From positions 124,001 through 188,000 of the forward strand of contig JAEWUD010000022.1 in NCBI GenBank assembly GCA_023397475.1: a DNA stretch of 64,000 nt. The letters are read 5' to 3'. Both the position numbers and the translations under genes were made by a program. Under the pieces are notes generated by a model. The model worked only from the letters and a program-made list of their open reading frames with translations. It was not told where the DNA came from and did no database searches. Below, one piece after another: positions 61,515 through 64,000 of this stretch (positions within the stretch are counted from its first letter, which is position 1; the number at the start of each line of letters is the position of its first letter). This DNA comes from Bacillota bacterium (GTDB taxonomy: Bacteria; Bacillota; Clostridia; Saccharofermentanales; Saccharofermentanaceae).

Positions 61515-62975
61515 TTAACGTAATCTCCAGGCCTTAGGATACAAATTCTTTAATGTCGCACCTTCTCTTTTGGAAAAACCCACTGGGAACTGATCAACGG
61601 CGACAAGAATGTAAGAACGATCGGATAAGAGATCCATCTCCTCTTGATTCAATGAAATGGTTTCACCCAAGAGATATCGACGAAGACGGTCATCCGACCT
61701 TTCAAAAGAAATTTTTCGGTTCTCATTTACTTCGGCATACGGCATCGAAAGCGCGAAAGCATGAGAAGGCGTAAACACAATGCCCTTGGGGAGTACTCTG
61801 ACTTCTCCGGGGAAATCCCCCATTTTTACGACGCGGATCCGATCGAACATCTCGGGACGTACCGGCATGAGATGTATTTTTTCGCCGTGCAGGAAGAAAC
61901 CTCCATCGATTCTTTTCACGTACTCCTCGTAAGCCGGAAACGTCATCATCTGTCCGGCAAATTCACGCAAGGCTTCTTTCGCGGTGCGAACAGAATAAAC
62001 CTGACCCGTCTCGTACTTCGTTCCACGCGATTTTCGAATGGGGGGATCGTATACGGCAGCCTCATTCGACTTCCGTATATGTGCGCAAAAATGTCCGTCT
62101 CCGTTGGATATATGCGGCCATATTCGCATAAAGCCTTCCGCCGCTCCGTCCGCGTGCACCGAAATTCCCGGAATATTCAAATGAGTAATGACTTCATATT
62201 CCGGATACTGCTCCATGAAGGAACGAATCATCTCTTCATTCTCTCCCGGATGAAACGTACATGTCGAGTAAACAAGGTGTCCTCCCGGTTTGAGCATCTG
62301 ATGTGCGGCGGAGAGAATATCCCGTTGAATTTCCATGCAGGAAGCAGGTCCGTACGTCTCCCAACTTCGCACCGCATTCTTGTCCCGGCGGAACATTCCT
62401 TCTCCGGAACAAGGGGCATCGATAAGAATTCTGTCGAAGAACGAAGGGAAATTCTTCGCAAGGTTCTCGGGATTCTCATTGGTAATCACCGCATTGGTAA
62501 TCCCGAAAAGTTCAACATTTCGCAGCAAAGCTTTCGCTCTGTCCTCCGATATCTCATTGGCCACGAGCAGCCCCTGATTTCTCATGTCCGCACCGATTCG
62601 GGTTGTCTTCCCACCCGGTGCCGCGCACAGATCAAGTATATACTCGCCGGGCATCGCCCCAAGGACTTCCGCGGGAAGCATGGCACTTGGTTCCTGAACA
62701 TAATAAACACCTGCGTGATAGTACGGATCTTTGCCGGCGGAATCCATTGACTCGTCGATGTAATATCCGTCCCTGCACCAGGGAACTCGCTGTATCTCGC
62801 GCGAAAAATTACGAAGAACGTCCGCATCTCGATTTGCCGGAACTTTGGCCCGATTAATACGAATCCCTTTGGGTGATTTCTGATCAAAACTCGAAAAGAA
62901 AGGATTCCTCTCCGATTCGCGATTGCCGGAAAAATATGCATTCATTCGAAGGATAAAGTCTTCCGGTAATTTCAT
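61515..62975 (-). CDS. rsmF: RsmF/NSUN-family RNA cytosine-C5 methyltransferase
   Basis: 486 residues. SAM site DLCAAPGGKTTRIG near 119, catalytic cysteines in DAPCSGEGMFRRD near 195 and YSTCTFHPGENEEM near 245. The C-terminal part (from about 290) has the PUA-like region of RsmF/YebU proteins. Methylates a cytosine in 16S rRNA or tRNA; the exact base is not known from sequence. The ATG overlaps the pepF stop (ATGA). Confidence 0.9.
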   Translation of the reverse strand: MKLPEDFILRMNAYFSGNRESERNPFFSSFDQKSPKGIRINRAKVPANRDADVLRNFSREIQRVPWCRDGYYIDESMDSAGKDPYYHAGVYYVQEPSAMLPAEVLGAMPGEYILDLCAAPGGKTTRIGADMRNQGLLVANEISEDRAKALLRNVELFGITNAVITNENPENLAKNFPSFFDRILIDAPCSGEGMFRRDKNAVRSWETYGPASCMEIQRDILSAAHQMLKPGGHLVYSTCTFHPGENEEMIRSFMEQYPEYEVITHLNIPGISVHADGAAEGFMRIWPHISNGDGHFCAHIRKSNEAAVYDPPIRKSRGTKYETGQVYSVRTAKEALREFAGQMMTFPAYEEYVKRIDGGFFLHGEKIHLMPVRPEMFDRIRVVKMGDFPGEVRVLPKGIVFTPSHAFALSMPYAEVNENRKISFERSDDRLRRYLLGETISLNQEEMDLLSDRSYILVAVDQFPVGFSKREGATLKNLYPKAWRLR

Positions 62976-64000
62976 AAATTGAGATACTCGCACGCTTTAT
63001 AGGCGACTTTTTTGAAGAGATCGGGTTTGAATGGTGACGTGAGTCCGGCTTTGCGAAGGAGCTCGAGAAAGGTTGCGTTTCCACCCTCCATGCAGAGCTG
63101 ATCATAGGCGGACAAAGCAGCTTTGGGATCCTTCTGCGCTCGATCCCAAATCTCAAGCGCACAGATCTGCGCGAGACAATAATCGATGTAGTAGAACGGG
63201 TCAGTAAAGATATGACCCTTCTTCTGCCACGCTCCGCCGGTCTCATATATCTCTACGCCGTCATAATCCATGAACGGCTGGTACTTATCTTCCAAGAGCC
63301 GCCATACCGAATCACGCTCGGCCTTGCTCATTTCGGGATTGCTATAGATGACATGTTGAAATTCATCGACCATACATCCGTACGGGAGAAACAAAAGGGC
63401 ACGTGTCATATGAAGTTGCCGGTACGCGTCCGCGTGTTCGCCGAAGAAAATCTCCATGTGAGGATAGGTTAGATACTCCATGGCTGTGGAGTGAATCTCA
63501 CAAGTCTCCAGTGTCGGTGACAGACATTCAATGAATGGAGAACTATCCGCGCTGCGAATCGCCGCATAGGCATGACCAGATTCATGGATAAGCGTCGCCA
63601 CATCATCGGCAGTACCGTTGGCGTTCATGAAGACATATGGGATTCCATAATCAAGAAGGGTCGAACAGTATCCGCCGGTAGATTTTGCCTTGCGTGCCGT
63701 AAGATCCATAAATTGATGAGATGCCAGCACATCAAAGAAACTCGGATCCTTCTCAAAGATTTTGCGAAAAAGTGTCGCCGCAGCCTCGTGTAAGTCGTCC
63801 GGTGCCAGGATCGGACGAGGATTTCCATTCGGAAACAAGAACGGAAAATCGTAAAATTTTAACTCTGAAACCTCGAGCCGTTCGCGTTGCAGACGACGTA
63901 TCTCACTTGTCACGGGAACAATATATCGAACGACGAGAGAACGAAATGACGATACCATTTCGGGGGTGTAATCATAACGCTCCATACGCTTATATCCGAG
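62972..64000 (-). CDS. pepF: M3-family oligoendopeptidase, N-terminus cut by the window edge
   Basis: Zinc metallopeptidase (PepF-like) that cuts short peptides in the cytosol. 343 codons are visible of an expected 560-600; the frame is open to the right edge and has no usable start there, so about 220 N-terminal residues lie outside. Zinc motif HESGH in TLIHESGHAYAAI, and the later E in SPTLETCEIHSTAMEYL, mark the active site. YKRMERYDYTPE near the edge is the family's inner segment. First gene of the run to rsmF, rdgB, the ACT gene and hom. Confidence 0.94.
   Translation of the reverse strand, partial: LGYKRMERYDYTPEMVSSFRSLVVRYIVPVTSEIRRLQRERLEVSELKFYDFPFLFPNGNPRPILAPDDLHEAAATLFRKIFEKDPSFFDVLASHQFMDLTARKAKSTGGYCSTLLDYGIPYVFMNANGTADDVATLIHESGHAYAAIRSADSSPFIECLSPTLETCEIHSTAMEYLTYPHMEIFFGEHADAYRQLHMTRALLFLPYGCMVDEFQHVIYSNPEMSKAERDSVWRLLEDKYQPFMDYDGVEIYETGGAWQKKGHIFTDPFYYIDYCLAQICALEIWDRAQKDPKAALSAYDQLCMEGGNATFLELLRKAGLTSPFKPDLFKKVAYKACEYLNL

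Overview
The window looks like chromosome from an anaerobic, Gram-positive member of the Bacillota, probably a Clostridia-type fermenter. The evidence is strong GGAGG ribosome sites, sigma-A promoters, a CIRCE element in front of groES-groEL, ZapA, LCP, DUF6106 and PheB-type ACT proteins, the UPF0237-UPF0210 pair, a clostridial-size PurL, and a putative sensory [FeFe]-hydrogenase operon. Base composition is even and moderate. I see no phage, insertion sequence, CRISPR array or rRNA. The genus cannot be fixed from this sequence; a Saccharofermentans-like lineage is only a guess.

Layout. 1-10 kb, all minus: zapA (cut by the edge), pckG, then htpG-purL-rsmA, then a class IV aminotransferase. 10.4-13 kb, plus: argG-argH. 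13.1-17.4 kb, minus: a metallo-beta-lactamase-fold hydrolase, the ACT protein UPF0237, UPF0210 and a TPR protein. 17.5-27 kb, minus: a nine-kilobase operon starting with a Gld-like ABC exporter (ATPase, permease, GldG-like, DUF4340, membrane-anchored propeller-like protein) and ending with a CYTH phosphatase and two flavoproteins. 27.2-30.1 kb: acyl-ACP thioesterase, Atg22/UMF1-type MFS protein, DUF6106 protein. 30.2-32.2 kb: groES-groEL under CIRCE. 32.3-36.3 kb: an LCP cell-wall ligase divergent from an OmpR-type two-component pair.

36.3-39.9 kb holds an unusual three-gene minus operon: a membrane protein with a Cache-like outer domain, a second Cache-like domain fused to an MFS transporter, and a sigma-region-2-like domain tethered to the membrane without region 4. 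I regard this as the best candidate for an undescribed signalling system. 40-43.2 kb: a cation-diffusion transporter, an acidic lipoprotein and an MscS channel. 43.3-43.5 kb: tRNA-fMet and tRNA-Leu. 43.7-46 kb: a large Thr-rich single-pass surface protein. 46.1-50.4 kb: Lrp regulator, aminotransferase, prfB, and a MATE transporter. 50.6-51.8 kb: malic enzyme.

51.9-57 kb is an eight-gene minus operon around an [FeFe]-hydrogenase-like protein of probable sensory type, with two DRTGG proteins, two HATPase proteins, a PHP phosphoesterase and a thioredoxin-like [2Fe-2S] protein. The catalytic bifurcating hydrogenase genes that often follow are absent here. It is divergent from a 636-residue glutamine synthetase. 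The right end (59-64 kb, minus) is pepF (cut by the edge), an rsmF-like methyltransferase, rdgB, a PheB-type ACT protein and hom. The gene set is otherwise housekeeping: C4 metabolism (PEP carboxykinase, malic enzyme), arginine, purine and threonine/methionine synthesis, chaperones, and envelope functions.
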